A model generated the notes under the pieces. It was not told the DNA's origin, searched no databases, and worked only from the letters and a program-made list of their open reading frames with translations. Of a stretch of 64,000 nt of DNA, positions 14,801-26,300 are shown piece after piece (the first letter of the stretch is position 1; each line of letters opens with the position of its first letter). This DNA is from Montifringilla adamsi (Eukaryota > Chordata > Aves > Passeriformes > Passeridae), in contig JAGGNK010008781.1 of the NCBI GenBank assembly GCA_017590115.1, forward strand, positions 3,267,676 through 3,331,675, written 5' to 3'. A program made the position numbers and the translations under genes.

Positions 14801-16433
14801 TTTGGGGTTTTCCACGGAGATTCCACTGGAACAGCACAGAACACAGACAATGGGTACAGGAAATATTCCCCACCAGTTTTATCACAGCTCAGGCTGGGCC
14901 CCACAGGGGAAAGAAGGTTTGGTCAATACAAAAATCTGTATTTTTAAGTCCACTTAAACAGAAATTATCCTCTTAAGCAAAGCAGGTTGGTATGAGGTGG
15001 AAGGAGAACAAAACATCCACCCAAACTACAGAAATATTTAATTCTGTATGAAGAGAATTCTCTTTCTGCTATTATAATTTCAATAAGCTTACACAATCTC
15101 CTAACTAAGACTCCTTCAACCATATGAAATAATTTTTCCTCACTGCTGAACTTATACATCAAAACTGCTTCCCTGAAGACCAAGTGAGTTTCATTAAACA
15201 GATACACACAAATAATAAAAGTTACAGCAACACCAACTGCTATTCAACTCCAAAAGACTTTTCAGGAACTGGAATGGCATTTTAGAAGCCCAACACCTGA
15301 ACAGGGATTGGGACATGGAAACAAGATGTGGCAGATTGTTACCACAGACAGCTTTTATCTTACATAAACTGTATTTATAAAACAATATAAACATCTTCTT
15401 TCTATATAACTCATACAGTGTTTCAAGTCAGCATTAACATACCTAGGACGAGTCAGAATTCTCAGCTTCCTTTTAAGTTCCTGATGTAAACTTATTGTTA
15501 AGGACTATGATTTTGTTTGGAAGACACAAACCCACACCCAAAGCAAGCAAGAAAACACCGAGCAAGAATTTCACAGAACAACAAAAGGGGTTTCAGTCCT
15601 TCCCTTTCACTGCACAGGGATTATTTAAAAATCGACCTGTTGCTGGAGAAACACAATAAATTGGAAAAAATAAAAAAAAAAGAAAAGAGGACTAGCTGTG
15701 ACAATCCAAATAGTGCCATTCATTAAGTGCAATGATTATATTAACAGATTCATAATATTTTATTTTATAAATATCTGTGATCATCATGAAAAGAAAGGTA
15801 ATGGTAGTCCGTATGTACTTGTAAATGGGAAATGAATCATAACACATTTCAGATTCCACTCTGCTGCAGCGGCAAACCCAAAAACCCTTTAGGAAACCTA
15901 TCACAAAACTATTTGTAATTATCCGTAGCTGAGTTAGAAGGCAGAACGCAGGGATTCAGTGACAGCCGTTTCAACAGCCGGCCCCGCACCCCGGGGCCCG
16001 AGGCGGGCCCGGCCGCTCTGGGGATAAAAGTTTCTATGAAAACGCGCTCTGAGGAAGCCGGGGAGCACCAAGAGAGCTCCCCTCACCGCCCAGCTCATCC
16101 CCCTCGCCCTTGGAGCCCCGGCGGAGACCGAGGGTTCCTTCCCACAGCCCCCGGGGAGAAGCCGGAGTCCCCCTGAGGGCCGGGAGCGGCTGGCCCGGAA
16201 GGGAACCGGCAGCAGCAGCGCGCCCGCCTTCCCCGCCCCGGCGCGGGCCCTGCCTCTCCCGCCAGGATATTCTCCGCCCGCAGCCGCTGCACGGTCTCGT
16301 CGCGGTCGCGCAGCCGCTCGTAGAGCTGCAGCAGCGGGTCCGGCTCCTCCAGGGCGGGCGGAGAGGGCGGCCCGGGCTCGCCCTCCAGCTGCCCGAAGAG
16401 CTCGCGGTCCCCGAAGTCCACCTCCGCCGCCAT
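5809..16433 (-). CDS. ZCCHC8: Zinc finger CCHC domain-containing protein 8 (NEXT complex scaffold)
   Basis: ZCCHC8 joins the helicase MTR4 and the RNA-binding protein RBM7 in the nuclear exosome targeting (NEXT) complex, which feeds promoter-upstream, enhancer and other unstable RNAs to the nuclear exosome. The 14 exons sum to 2100 nt, or 699 aa, against about 707 in human. Visible parts in order are an N-terminal coiled coil (about residues 37-66), a conserved block before the zinc knuckle, a CCHC knuckle of the form C-x2-C-x4-H-x4-C (C217, C220, H225, C230), and a proline-rich PSP domain around residues 263-320 (motifs YHAEEVEERFG and GYPPGWLKEAE). These are followed by a Pro/Ser-rich stretch (FQFQPPLPPG) and the conserved C-terminal segment GITPFEFENMAESTG, the part known to stimulate MTR4. 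The start ATG at 16433 is the family MAAEV start and overlaps a YY1-like AAGATGGCGGC. The orthology is clear; two introns look U12-type. Confidence 0.97.
11721..13001 (-). other. ZCCHC8: Probable U12-type GT-AG intron (ZCCHC8 intron 6)
   Basis: The donor after codon ...CCT AA is GTATCCTGT, eight of nine bases of the U12 donor consensus GTATCCTTT. Near the acceptor the minus strand has TTCCTTATT (11740-11732), which keeps the TTCCTT core of the branch site and puts the adenosine 13 nt before the intron end. No polypyrimidine tract precedes the AG. The branch site deviates at its last bases, so the call is weaker than for intron 1. Confidence 0.75.
15486..16270 (-). other. ZCCHC8: U12-type AT-AC intron (ZCCHC8 intron 1)
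   Basis: The minus strand reads ...GCGGAGA|ATATCCTGG at the 5' end, a match to the minor-spliceosome donor ATATCCTT. TCCTTAAC (15504-15497) matches the U12 branch-site consensus, 12 nt before an AC 3' end (...AAGTTTAC|ATCAGG). Joining 16271 to 15485 gives A-E-N-Q-E-L-K-R, the conserved ZCCHC8 reading. No GT-AG pair restores that reading. There is no polypyrimidine tract before the acceptor, as usual for U12 introns. Confidence 0.93.
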
Positions 16434-16650
16434 CTTGGCCGCCGCAGGAAGGGCGGGGCGGGGGGCAAAGGGCGGCGGGAAACGCGGGGCGGGCGGGACG
16501 TCTCATGCAGCGGACTACAACTCCCACCGTGCATCGGGGCGGCGGACCGCAGAGTTGAGGCGCAGCGAGGCGCAATGCACGCTGGGAGGTGTAGGCGGCG
16601 GGGCGCTCAAGCTTCGCCGCAGCGCTTGTCGTACTCACAATGGAGGACGC
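16427..16650 (-). promoter_or_regulatory. ZCCHC8: ZCCHC8 CpG-island promoter with opposed ZNF143 motifs
   Basis: A CpG-dense block (about 15.95-16.65 kb) spans exon 1 of ZCCHC8. ACTACAACTCCCACCGTGCA (16514-16533) closely matches the ZNF143/Staf (THAP11-HCF1) motif, whose usual form has CCCAG where this site has CCCAC. A second copy in opposite orientation (16575-16594) reads CTACACCTCCCAGCGTGCAT on the minus strand. Over the start codon, AAGATGGCGGC fits YY1. No TATA box is evident. The start site is inferred to lie between 16440 and 16520. Confidence 0.75.
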
Positions 16651-16930
16651 GCTCCTGCCTCCAGAACCGGCACCGCTCCCGGTTTTGGAGATTTTCTTCA
16701 TCTTCTGAGAAGGGGAGAGCGGTGGAGAGAGATGAGGCAGGAGCAGCGTGCAGGACAAAAGTATCTGAAATAGGGTATCTGCAGCAAAGCCCCTCACTGC
16801 AATATTTTAGGCAAATCCTACTTCAAAAGAACCAAAGCAAAACGTCCTTAAGTTTTCCTTTCTCTTAAATGGTTCATGGGAGTTTGGCCCAAAGGACAAA
16901 TTACTATATGACCTTAGAGAAAAAAAAGTC

Positions 16931-16936
16931 TTTATT
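16931..16936 (-). terminator. RSRC2: RSRC2 polyadenylation signal (AATAAA)
   Basis: TTTATT on the plus strand gives AATAAA on the minus strand, about 455 bases beyond the RSRC2 stop codon. The 3' UTR would be roughly 16910-17390. The signal lies only about 300-400 bases upstream of the ZCCHC8 promoter motifs, so the two genes are in tight head-to-tail order. Confidence 0.65.
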
Positions 16937-17390
16937 ATTAACCAGTTTTTTTGCACTGGATTATGTGCCTATTGGCCCAGACCGCTAAATAACATCTACA
17001 CAATGTTTCTTTCATGTTTCAAGAATTGAAAATAACTGTACAAGGTTAAAGTACAAAAGTACACAAGACAGTGGACACGAAATATCCATGTATGAGTTCT
17101 TCCCATCTGCTGCTTGGTTTGAAAAGTAGAACTTTAACTAAAAAATACTGTCCTCCTCTAGTTCTGTCAAGTTTAATGGAAGTGGGTATAACCTGATTAC
17201 AACACTAACACCAGTATCACTAATCTGATATTTACAAAAAAAATTGTATTTTTCAATAAATTAAAGTCAATGCAACACCCATGCAAGCTAGAATGCTAGC
17301 TTTTTGGTGAACAAGGACCCAACATGTGAACAAGAACCTTCCACAGTCTCAAACTTCAAAACAGCCTTTTTTGTTTGTTTTTTTCATTTT

Positions 17391-20300
17391 TCAAACTGCA
17401 TCCATTCCTCGCATGGAAGATGTGAACCCCAATCCCATTCCTCTTTGTGTGTGAGTCTGTGATCTCGCCATTTCATACTGTGCATCCAGATTTCTGAACA
17501 CCTCCTCCTGCTGCTTCAGGGTTTTGTAACTCTCCTCATCCACGGAGCTGCAGCCAGCTTCATCCTCGCTCTGGAAACACAACACAAACATCAGCTCTGG
17601 GCAAGTGAGGCTCACAAATTCTTACAAGAGTAAGAGTTCAAGTATTTGGATTTATTGCTGCAACATTCCAGTGCAGATCTTCTCTCTCAAGAAACACACA
17701 GGCCTTCACCCAGTTGATTCTTGAATTAAATTCAAGTTTAGATGCTGCTTTTGAGCTTAAAAAATGCTTAAAAGCTCTCAACTGCATCAGGTTAACTTAA
17801 AATCTTTACTGGGTAAGATACACTAAAATACAAAGTGAAATCATTATCTTGCAATTAATAATCTTAATTAAATATTCAGAATTCTTTACCTTAATGCCCA
17901 TCAGTTTTCTGAATTTAACATTTTGGTCCTTGTTTCCAAAATTTAGTTTTTCCCATATTTCTGCAGACTGTGATTTATCCTGTTCAGATTAAAAAAAAAA
18001 AAAAAGAAAGTGTCACCTTTTTACATAAGATTCCATTAATAGCACAATAGAGCAGCAAGCAAAGGAGCAGTGCCAGAGACAAACCCATTCTGAACCAGAG
18101 CTGGAAGTAAAAGGTTTCCAAGTTTGACATTCCTCCTGCAGCATCCTCACAGGAGCTCCTTGTGAGGGAAACCTTCCTAACCATAATATTCAAAACTCAG
18201 ATATGTTCCTTCCTTCGGCATTTCCAAAGGTCTGGAAGCTTGGTTGGAATTCAGGTTTGAAGTAAATTATGGAAAAAATGAATTTTTTTATTGCAACTGA
18301 TTGATACACAGCACAATTCAGGAAGAACTGCCCAGAGAGCCCTCAGGGCTGTCCTGCCCTCCCTTTTGTCTCCCACCATTGCCATGGAAACTGGTTTGTT
18401 TTTCACATCTTAGGGAACAGCCTGTAAAGGTAAGGGAGCTTGTTGTGTAACTGCTGCAAGATGGAAACCAGCCTAACAAAAACCTCTGTACCACAGGAAC
18501 AAAAGACAAAAATACAAATATTAAAGTGGCCATTTTTTCCACAGTATCAGCAGGCAAAAGCTCTACTGAAATCCAGCAACTTTCTGAAAAAGCAACTGCC
18601 ACAGGTGCCTTTCTTACTTCACTAATTGCAAAGGCATTTGACAGAGCACAAAAGCCTGAAGGATTATTTGTATTCATGAGTTTTGTTAGGGTTAATATTG
18701 CTTTACTCTGCTCCTGAAAAGTTACCAGCAAGGTCAACAGACTTGCCTTTGAAATTTGCATTTGGAGAGGACACAACCATCACATGAGAAATCTCTGCAG
18801 TCCCAGAAAAGAGGGGTTATACACTTTATACCTCAGCCATCCCTTCTCAGTAAAGGGGGACCATCTGAGTTTGATGTTTAGTTGCAGGCTCTAGGTAAAC
18901 TCACAAAAATAACACTAAGATCCAATTATACCTCTGAAGCTTTATGACATTAGGGTTCCCTTGAGTCTTGTGTCACAACCATTATCACTGAAGCACTAAT
19001 TATCTTAGTCCTTTCACTCCTAAATCACAGGATATTCTGAGTTGGAAGCGACCCACAAGGATCATCCAAGTCCAACTCCTAGCTTTACTGAAGTTTTATT
19101 CCAGGCTGATATTAAAATTTGCTAAGAAATATGAAAGCTGGAAAAACACTGATCAGCATCCTTAAACTGAGTGCAGGATATCCCCAAACAAGTTGATGAA
19201 GGTAAGAAAAGCCAACATTACCCCTTCCTTTTTGCCTTGCCAAAGCATCTTCCGCTTTTTCTCTTGCTCAGCAAATTTCATGGGGTTCACTGCTGCTGGG
19301 TTGTAATAGCTGGGCACAGCTATGCCAGTCTCTGCCAGGGCCTTGGCCTGGAGCGCTGCCATCTGAGCTGCCATGGCAATCTGAGGGGTCACCTGTGTCC
19401 CCGAGGCCAGCAGAGCGGCGACGTTGATGACGGAGCCTCCCGTGGCTGCGGCCGCTGAGGAACAAAGGGAACTTGCCAGAAAGAACTTTGGGAAAAACCC
19501 CAACACACACACAAAACCCAGCCATCAACCTGCCCCAGAACCAAACAAAAAAGCCAAACCCCTCAAACACTTCCCTTCAATAGAAGTGGAAGCGCACAGA
19601 TAACAAGTGAATGATAAAATACATGTGATTTCTCAACTAAGGAATATGTCCCCAGGAGTTTTGGTAAAACAGAAACTACAAGTGAAACTAATGCACTTTG
19701 TGGTTCTAAATACCCCTGAGCAAACAGCAACCCAATGGCCATCATGAAATCACTTAACAGCCAAACATACAACATTTTTCTTGTACACTCAGCAAGTAAT
19801 AAGAAATCCCAATCATTTTTGTTGGGGTTTTGTTTCATTTTTTTTGGTTTTTTCAAACATTTCCTAGTTCTTGTTGTTTTTCTTATTAACAATTCCATAA
19901 AGACAACCTGCCCATCTGTTGGATAAGACTGCAACATAACATAAACCTATGTATCTTCCACTCATACTACTACTCAGCAATTCCTCTAATACACATGCAC
20001 TACCTGCAGCCATTTCCTGTTGCTTCTGTTTTTCAACCATTTCCTTCTCTCTCTGTTCTTGCAATTTCTTTGCTCTTTCCAGCCTAGAGAGATACATGAA
20101 AATAAAAATATTTAGACATGCAAAATCAACATCAGGAGCTTATTCATGTCACATATCATTCAAATCACCACAATTTCTGACCTTCTGGCTAAGGCTTCCT
20201 GTGCATCCATAGCTGTGTTTCGTCCCCGGAAAGGCGGCGGGCTCGGACTCCGGCTGTGGCTCCTGCTGAACCTTCGAGGCTTTTCAATTCTCTTCTTTCG

Positions 20301-23300
20301 CTCTCTGTAACCAAATTTAACAGTTGCTAAAACAATGAAGGTACACATGCAGCTTAATATTTCATAAAGTATTTGATCACAGCATTGAAAATTTATACTT
20401 TATGATTCATTTGGGAGCTCTCAAGAAAAGCTTTCAGAGAGTTTATATTGCAACAGTCGCCTTGTAAGAACACAGAGCTAAAACTGAAGATTTCCAGCTG
20501 TAACAGAATGTGCAATTCTGGGTATTCATTTACCCTCCCATACTCAGTGTACAGAACAAATAGATCTGCTCTACAGATTCTAAATCCTAAGGAAAAGTAT
20601 CTAATTTCTGGTAAAAATTGCAAGAGAATTTGAATGAATCAAGCTAGAAGAATGTTTTAAAACCATAAGAGACCTCAAAGCACTGTAATTATGCTAATAA
20701 GAAGCATTTTGAAGAGGCTCCATTTAAGAAGTGGAACAGTACTTCAGGAAATTACTATTACTCTCCCCTCTGTATCCTCTTCCCTAAATGTGCTTTGAGG
20801 GACTGACTCTATTAAGCTGAACATCTGATTTGTCTTGAGTTTCTGTTGGGAAGAGAACTCTGAAGCAGCTCCATACCTGCAGCCTGACCATCTGAAAAGA
20901 ACCAAGTTAAAACGTATTTTTAAGTAAAATACCAAAACATTCAGTTCAACTCTTCTTCCTTTTAATAACCTTCCTTCTTCTTCCTACTAACCTTCTCCCC
21001 ACCTCCTTCGAAGCAAGAGACATTCTTAGGACATCTGTACCTAATCCCATCTAAACAACAGCTACCCAAAACACACATAAAAAGTGCTATTAGCAGCAGT
21101 TCTCTGTGCCAGGATCATCACTATCTGCAGTACAAGAGATAAGGGTTTATCCCAGTTTAAGCCTCTGACGCTGGTGTTTCAAACAAAGAAGCCACAGACA
21201 CTGGAAGCGCTCAACAAAGGTTAATTCACGGGAGATATCAGTCACACTTTTCTCAGATTTGCCATAACCAGTAAGTTGAGATGCACAGAGGTGTTTCTGT
21301 AATTTTTTAACTCAAATGTTATTATCACTCATTTGGGGCAACAGCTAACTGGGGATAATGGCTAACTTGACAACAGCTACTTTCCATGGCATTCAGATAT
21401 TCTCTTCTGTTTGCAACCTGGGCAGCATCTATAAACATCATGAAATGCAGACTGAAGTTACAAAAAGATCCTTGTTTACATGACAAATCTGGTAGAATAC
21501 AAAGGAGGCAAGACTTATCTTTTCAGAGAAGATGACAAGATGCAGATTCAGGCACTGGGAAGTGACAGATCTGCATTCCTGAGATAAGATGTAATGCCTG
21601 TTTCAAAGATACCTTCATTTTTCCCCGTGCTGACTATTGTTGTTTGGTCTTGTCTTTGGTCTGTGATGCTTTATTGCACTGGTAAACATCAAGGAAATAA
21701 ATATTTGAGCTTTTGTATTGAAGTATTTCAATTTGAAACAAGCAGCTGCTATCATGTTTTCCACCTAGCACTTAATCAGAGCCAGACCACTGAAGAGTTG
21801 CCAGGAGGTTTTATGCACTCACAAACCAAAAGATTGCTTTAAATGCCCATGAGAACAAATCCCCTGAAAATCTGAGTTTGAGATTATGCAAAGAACCATC
21901 AAGAGAAGGTCAAGCTCTGCTTTTACAAATGCTTCTGTCTCAGCCTGCTCACTGTAACACAACAAAAACTGCATGTCAGGAATGAGGTAAGTTTTAACAG
22001 GAAGACTTCCACATCACATTTTTCTGGCTTGTGCAGAGTTTGCCTTGAGGACTGCCCCATAAGTCACCTTCTTTTCTAGGCTTTGTCTGAGTCCTGAACT
22101 TGATGAAGTGCTCTAGCTCCAGATAAACACTAATGCCTCATTTACTTCCATTCTCTAGGATTTGTGAGACACAAAACACAACTTAAAACGAAAGGATTCT
22201 TGCAGTATGTCCACCTGCATCCCACAAGGCCTGTTTCCAGCTGGAGAAATTCCTAAACTGTGACTATCCCTTACTTTTTTCTTCCCACATTTCATGTTCT
22301 GTTTCAGGTAATTTGAATTCCACTGCAGAAGCCAAAATCTATTCTGGGACATGAAGTTTTCATGGGGCCATTACACACAATGTTCAAAGTGACTTTTAAA
22401 CAGAGCACATTATCTACAATAACTGGAAAAAAGGGGGAGCTGAAGCCTTGCACAACATGCTGAATGTAGCTTAAATACCATCCATTAAATACAAGTAACT
22501 GTACCAACTGCAGACCCAGCTCTACTCACCCCAGCTCAATGTTTGGTAGAAAGTGCATGTCAAAAACATGACACAAACCAGGTAATTCAACTACTTCTCC
22601 AGAAAGGTAAGTCTTCTGAACACTTTCACAAGGGATGTTGTAGCATTACACGAGTGTGATGGTTAAGACTCCAATGTTCCACTGTAATGCTGAGTAGTCA
22701 TAACCAGTCATAGAACAATTAAAAATATTCTGGTGAAAACACTATTAAGAGAACTGGAACAGTCAACACTTTCTAGCAGCTCTGCAGGGACACTGATTTT
22801 CATTCAAACTACTTTCAACAAAACATCTGTAGCAGTCATTAAGTTGCATTTCAGCTTCACCACTGAAAAAATCCTACAGGGCATTAAGAACGCAAAGGTG
22901 ATACAGAGACTCTACACCAAAATACTGAATGCATTATCACTACTGAAAAAATTAACTTTTATACAGTGATGAAAATGGCAGCTCCAGCATAGCCCAGGTG
23001 AGGTATGGAAACTCAACTCTGTCAAGCAGACCCAGACCAAGCCAGTATGTGTCTAGATCAAGTGGTTCTAGAATTTAAGGAAGAAATCAAAGCACTCGGG
23101 GAGAAAAATTAGTGTGATAAATATTCTCAAGCTGGACTCGACAAAGAGAAGCTTCCAATCACTAACACTGAAGAGTACATTCATACCAGAAATAATCCAT
23201 CTGAACCAAAATTTATCTTAACACCACACCAATTGCAACTTCACAGAAAAATTAAGTTGACTTTGTGGAGCTGATCAGAATGATCTATGTATCTGCTCTG

Positions 23301-26300
23301 ACAGCCAATGATTCCCAGTTAAACTTTCCTTGTATCATATGTACACAAACTGAAGGGATAAATACAGCAGTATGCCAACCATGCTACTATTGTATCAAAC
23401 ACAGGAAAAGGTCACCTGTAACTTATTCTACACTTCTTCCCACTTAAATACTATTGCAAACAAGAAGTTACACTACGAAAAGCCAAGAGCCTGAGACACT
23501 TCAGCTGTCTGGGACAAACGTTTCAGTAAGACCAAGCAAACCACCCAATTCTGAACCTGCTCTAAGTACTGGTGAGAAAAAGCCAAACACATTTAACTGC
23601 AATGAACAGACATGAACTGGTAAACCCATCACATCAGCCCACCACAGAATGTCCAACCAAACATCACCATGTATAGGGAAGGTAACACTTACCTGCTTCT
23701 GCTCCTAGATCTGCTTTTACTTCTGCTTCTGTGTCTGTGTCTAGATCTTGATCTAGAGCGAGATCTGATGCGTCGCTTTCTCTCTCTGCTGCGGGATCGG
23801 GATTTTTTCCTATCACGACTTCTACTACGATGACGTCTGAAACACATGCCCCGAATTCTTAATCGAGTTCTCATGCTCAATGCAGTTTGTACTTAAGGAC
23901 TCACACATGGGTTCACCACCACAAGGCAAAATGCATCAGGCAGAGTGTGCAAACTACACATGGAAATGCTCATGCCTAGAACAGGTTAAGCTGTAGGTGT
24001 AATGGATGAAATGGGAAAGGAACCAAAGCCCACCACCAGCTACAACTGAGCTGCAGAGTTCTGTAAATAACCACACTCATGAACACTGCTATTTTCAGTT
24101 GTTCATTAAAGTATCCACCTCAAAATCAATACAAAGCCTAACTAATCTGATGCAGGAGTCTTAAATCCAAGGCAACACAACCCTACTCCTCTGCATGGTA
24201 TTCTGAGACCTTTGGGAAGAGGCGAGTGCCCAAGTTGCAGCCTGTGAGCCACCTCCAGTCCCTCAGCCTGCTATTAGCCACAGCTTGTTCCTCGCTACCC
24301 TGTCTGCTGCACATCCCTCAGCTACCCAGGGAGAAGTTCTGCTGGCAGCAGCCTGCTTGGCCCAGGCAATTTTCCTACCCTCAAAACATGCTGAGTGGAC
24401 TACCAGGCAAGGAGGATTGGCCAGCACTCCCTCTGGAGGATGTCACTGTAAGGTGTATTTGCTTTCCTGTCACTGACAATAAAGTACATTTAATAATCTG
24501 TTTCCTATTTTCTATACCAATTATAAATGTGAGACACATCCCTATATAAAGTCTTAGTGCAATTTTCTACTTTTATTTTGAAGTAATCTGCAAAATAACT
24601 ATTTACAAATGCATTACCCAGTGAAGACTGAAACATGCAACATGAACTGATGCTTTACACTAGGCCAGGAATGGAACTCTACAATAATTCCAAACGTGGC
24701 TTTTGGAAATGCACTCACACAGCAATCACATGCAACAGCTTACCTTTCCCGAGACCTGGATCTGGAATGACTCCTCCCTCTGGATGACTTTCTGTCTTTG
24801 CGTTTATGCCTCTCCTCACCATTTTCAGATGAATTTAGGCTATCTCTTCCCTTGTCAGAAGAATGCTCTTTGTCATTGTGATCTTCAGATTTGTGCTTCT
24901 TGGAGGACTTCTCTTTGGATTCATGTCTTCTTGCCTGTTTTAAGAAGAAGTTGGTTCTTTCAGGAAAATAGTGCAACAAAGAGAGTTAGTATGGGTATCA
25001 GAAGATAAAAATGCTAAGTTGTGATGCAACATTAGTAACCTTAGGAGTGTGACTCAATCATGAGCCACGGCTGCTTTACCTAATGCCAACAACTACCCAA
25101 AATTGTAAATGCACACTATCATTTTTCCCCCTTTTTCCCTCCTCCCACTGTCTAGTAAGGATTTTTAAGGTATCCATCCAGGTATCTTTACAGTGCTTCC
25201 ATGTAAGACTCACAGCATTGTAACAAAAAAAACCTGTCATTTTCAGTTACTGTCTCCATTCCAAGCACTTAGGTACTTATCTTAAAGAACCTGACAATTT
25301 ATGAATATGCATATATATAAACACAGTTGCAGTGATTATTTAATATTTGCCTGAGCCTTCCATGTAGAAAGTTACTAAAATCCACACGTAGTTCCAGACA
25401 AACTATTTTGCTTTTAGAACCAAAAAAATCTTCTAGTCATCATTAGGTAATTATTTTCTAGAGCAAAACTCTCTTCAGTAACTTCCAACAGTTTTTACAA
25501 AGCAAGGTGATAATTTACATGGCTGACATCCCATTTTTAGTATTTCAAATGAACATGCATCACTCAGACTTCCCACAGTAGTTTTAAATTACAGATATGC
25601 TGCTCCACTATACCGCAATTCCTTCCTGCAGTGCCTCTTAAAAAAAAAAAAAAAAAGAAGATTCCTTTTTATAGCTGCAATGCCAAAAATATTTAGCAAG
25701 GTCAGGTCTGATTTTTGCCAGTACTTTCCTCAGAGACTAAGTTGTGACATCAACACCCTTTCTTAATATATCCAGTGTGTTTTGGAACCTTTCTGGCACA
25801 AAAGCATAGCCCACTTAAGTCTTATGTTTAAATACTGTTTTGCTCAAGTCACAAACTAAGCATGATACATTCATTTTAGAAAAATCCCAATTATTCAGAA
25901 GTTGTTTATTTGGTTTTCTTGCTTATCTAAATATGTTAACTATTCATAAAATCTTTTCTTCCATCAGAACACTCTCTCAAATAAGTCTGGAAAAGATGCC
26001 ATAATTAGTTTATACCCATTTGCCCAAGCCTAATTCTTTATTAATATGTATCCATTTCTAAATACATTTGATTACTGTTCTTCAAGTAAGCAAAAATATT
26101 ACATAATTTCCATGCTTTCACAGTATTTTACTCTTAGCTCCTTTAATAATCAGTTCTTACATTTGAGGTTACCTGTACACTAATTTTAAGTATATATTTA
26201 TATAAGTAGTTGTTCTCACATACATACTAAGAATTACTGATATTCAGCATTTAGTCTACCCAGAGCTTAATCTTGCAAATGAATGACAATAGTACATCTA

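Larger units (their letters stand above)
5120..16433 (-). other. ZCCHC8: ZCCHC8 exon map
   Basis: Exons in transcription order, high to low coordinate: 1 (coding part) 16433-16271; 2 15485-15443; 3 14825-14751; 4 14258-14153; 5 13501-13424; 6 13105-13002; 7 11720-11655; 8 10667-10607; 9 10493-10351; 10 9671-9529; 11 8817-8702; 12 7995-7912; 13 7446-7332; 14 6611-5809 plus 3' UTR to about 5120. Each boundary has GT-AG except intron 1, which is AT-AC. Running totals stay in phase across every junction. Exon 8 carries the zinc knuckle, exons 9-10 the PSP domain, and exon 14 (803 coding nt) the Pro-rich and C-terminal parts. Confidence 0.92.

Noticed and set aside
16110..16868. 252-codon plus-strand open frame and the 287-codon minus-strand frame (15934-16797)
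   Set aside because: Both lie in the ZCCHC8 CpG island, where high GC removes stop codons. Neither resembles a conserved protein, and they overlap the real exon 1 in other frames.
21531..21585. Box C/D snoRNA-like stretch (GATGACA ... CCTGAGA)
   Set aside because: The C box is imperfect, the terminal stem is poor, and no C'/D' boxes are evident.
23693..23836. Repetitive AGATCT/CGT-rich sequence as a satellite
   Set aside because: It is the RS-dipeptide coding exon 5 of RSRC2. The repetition is explained by the protein.
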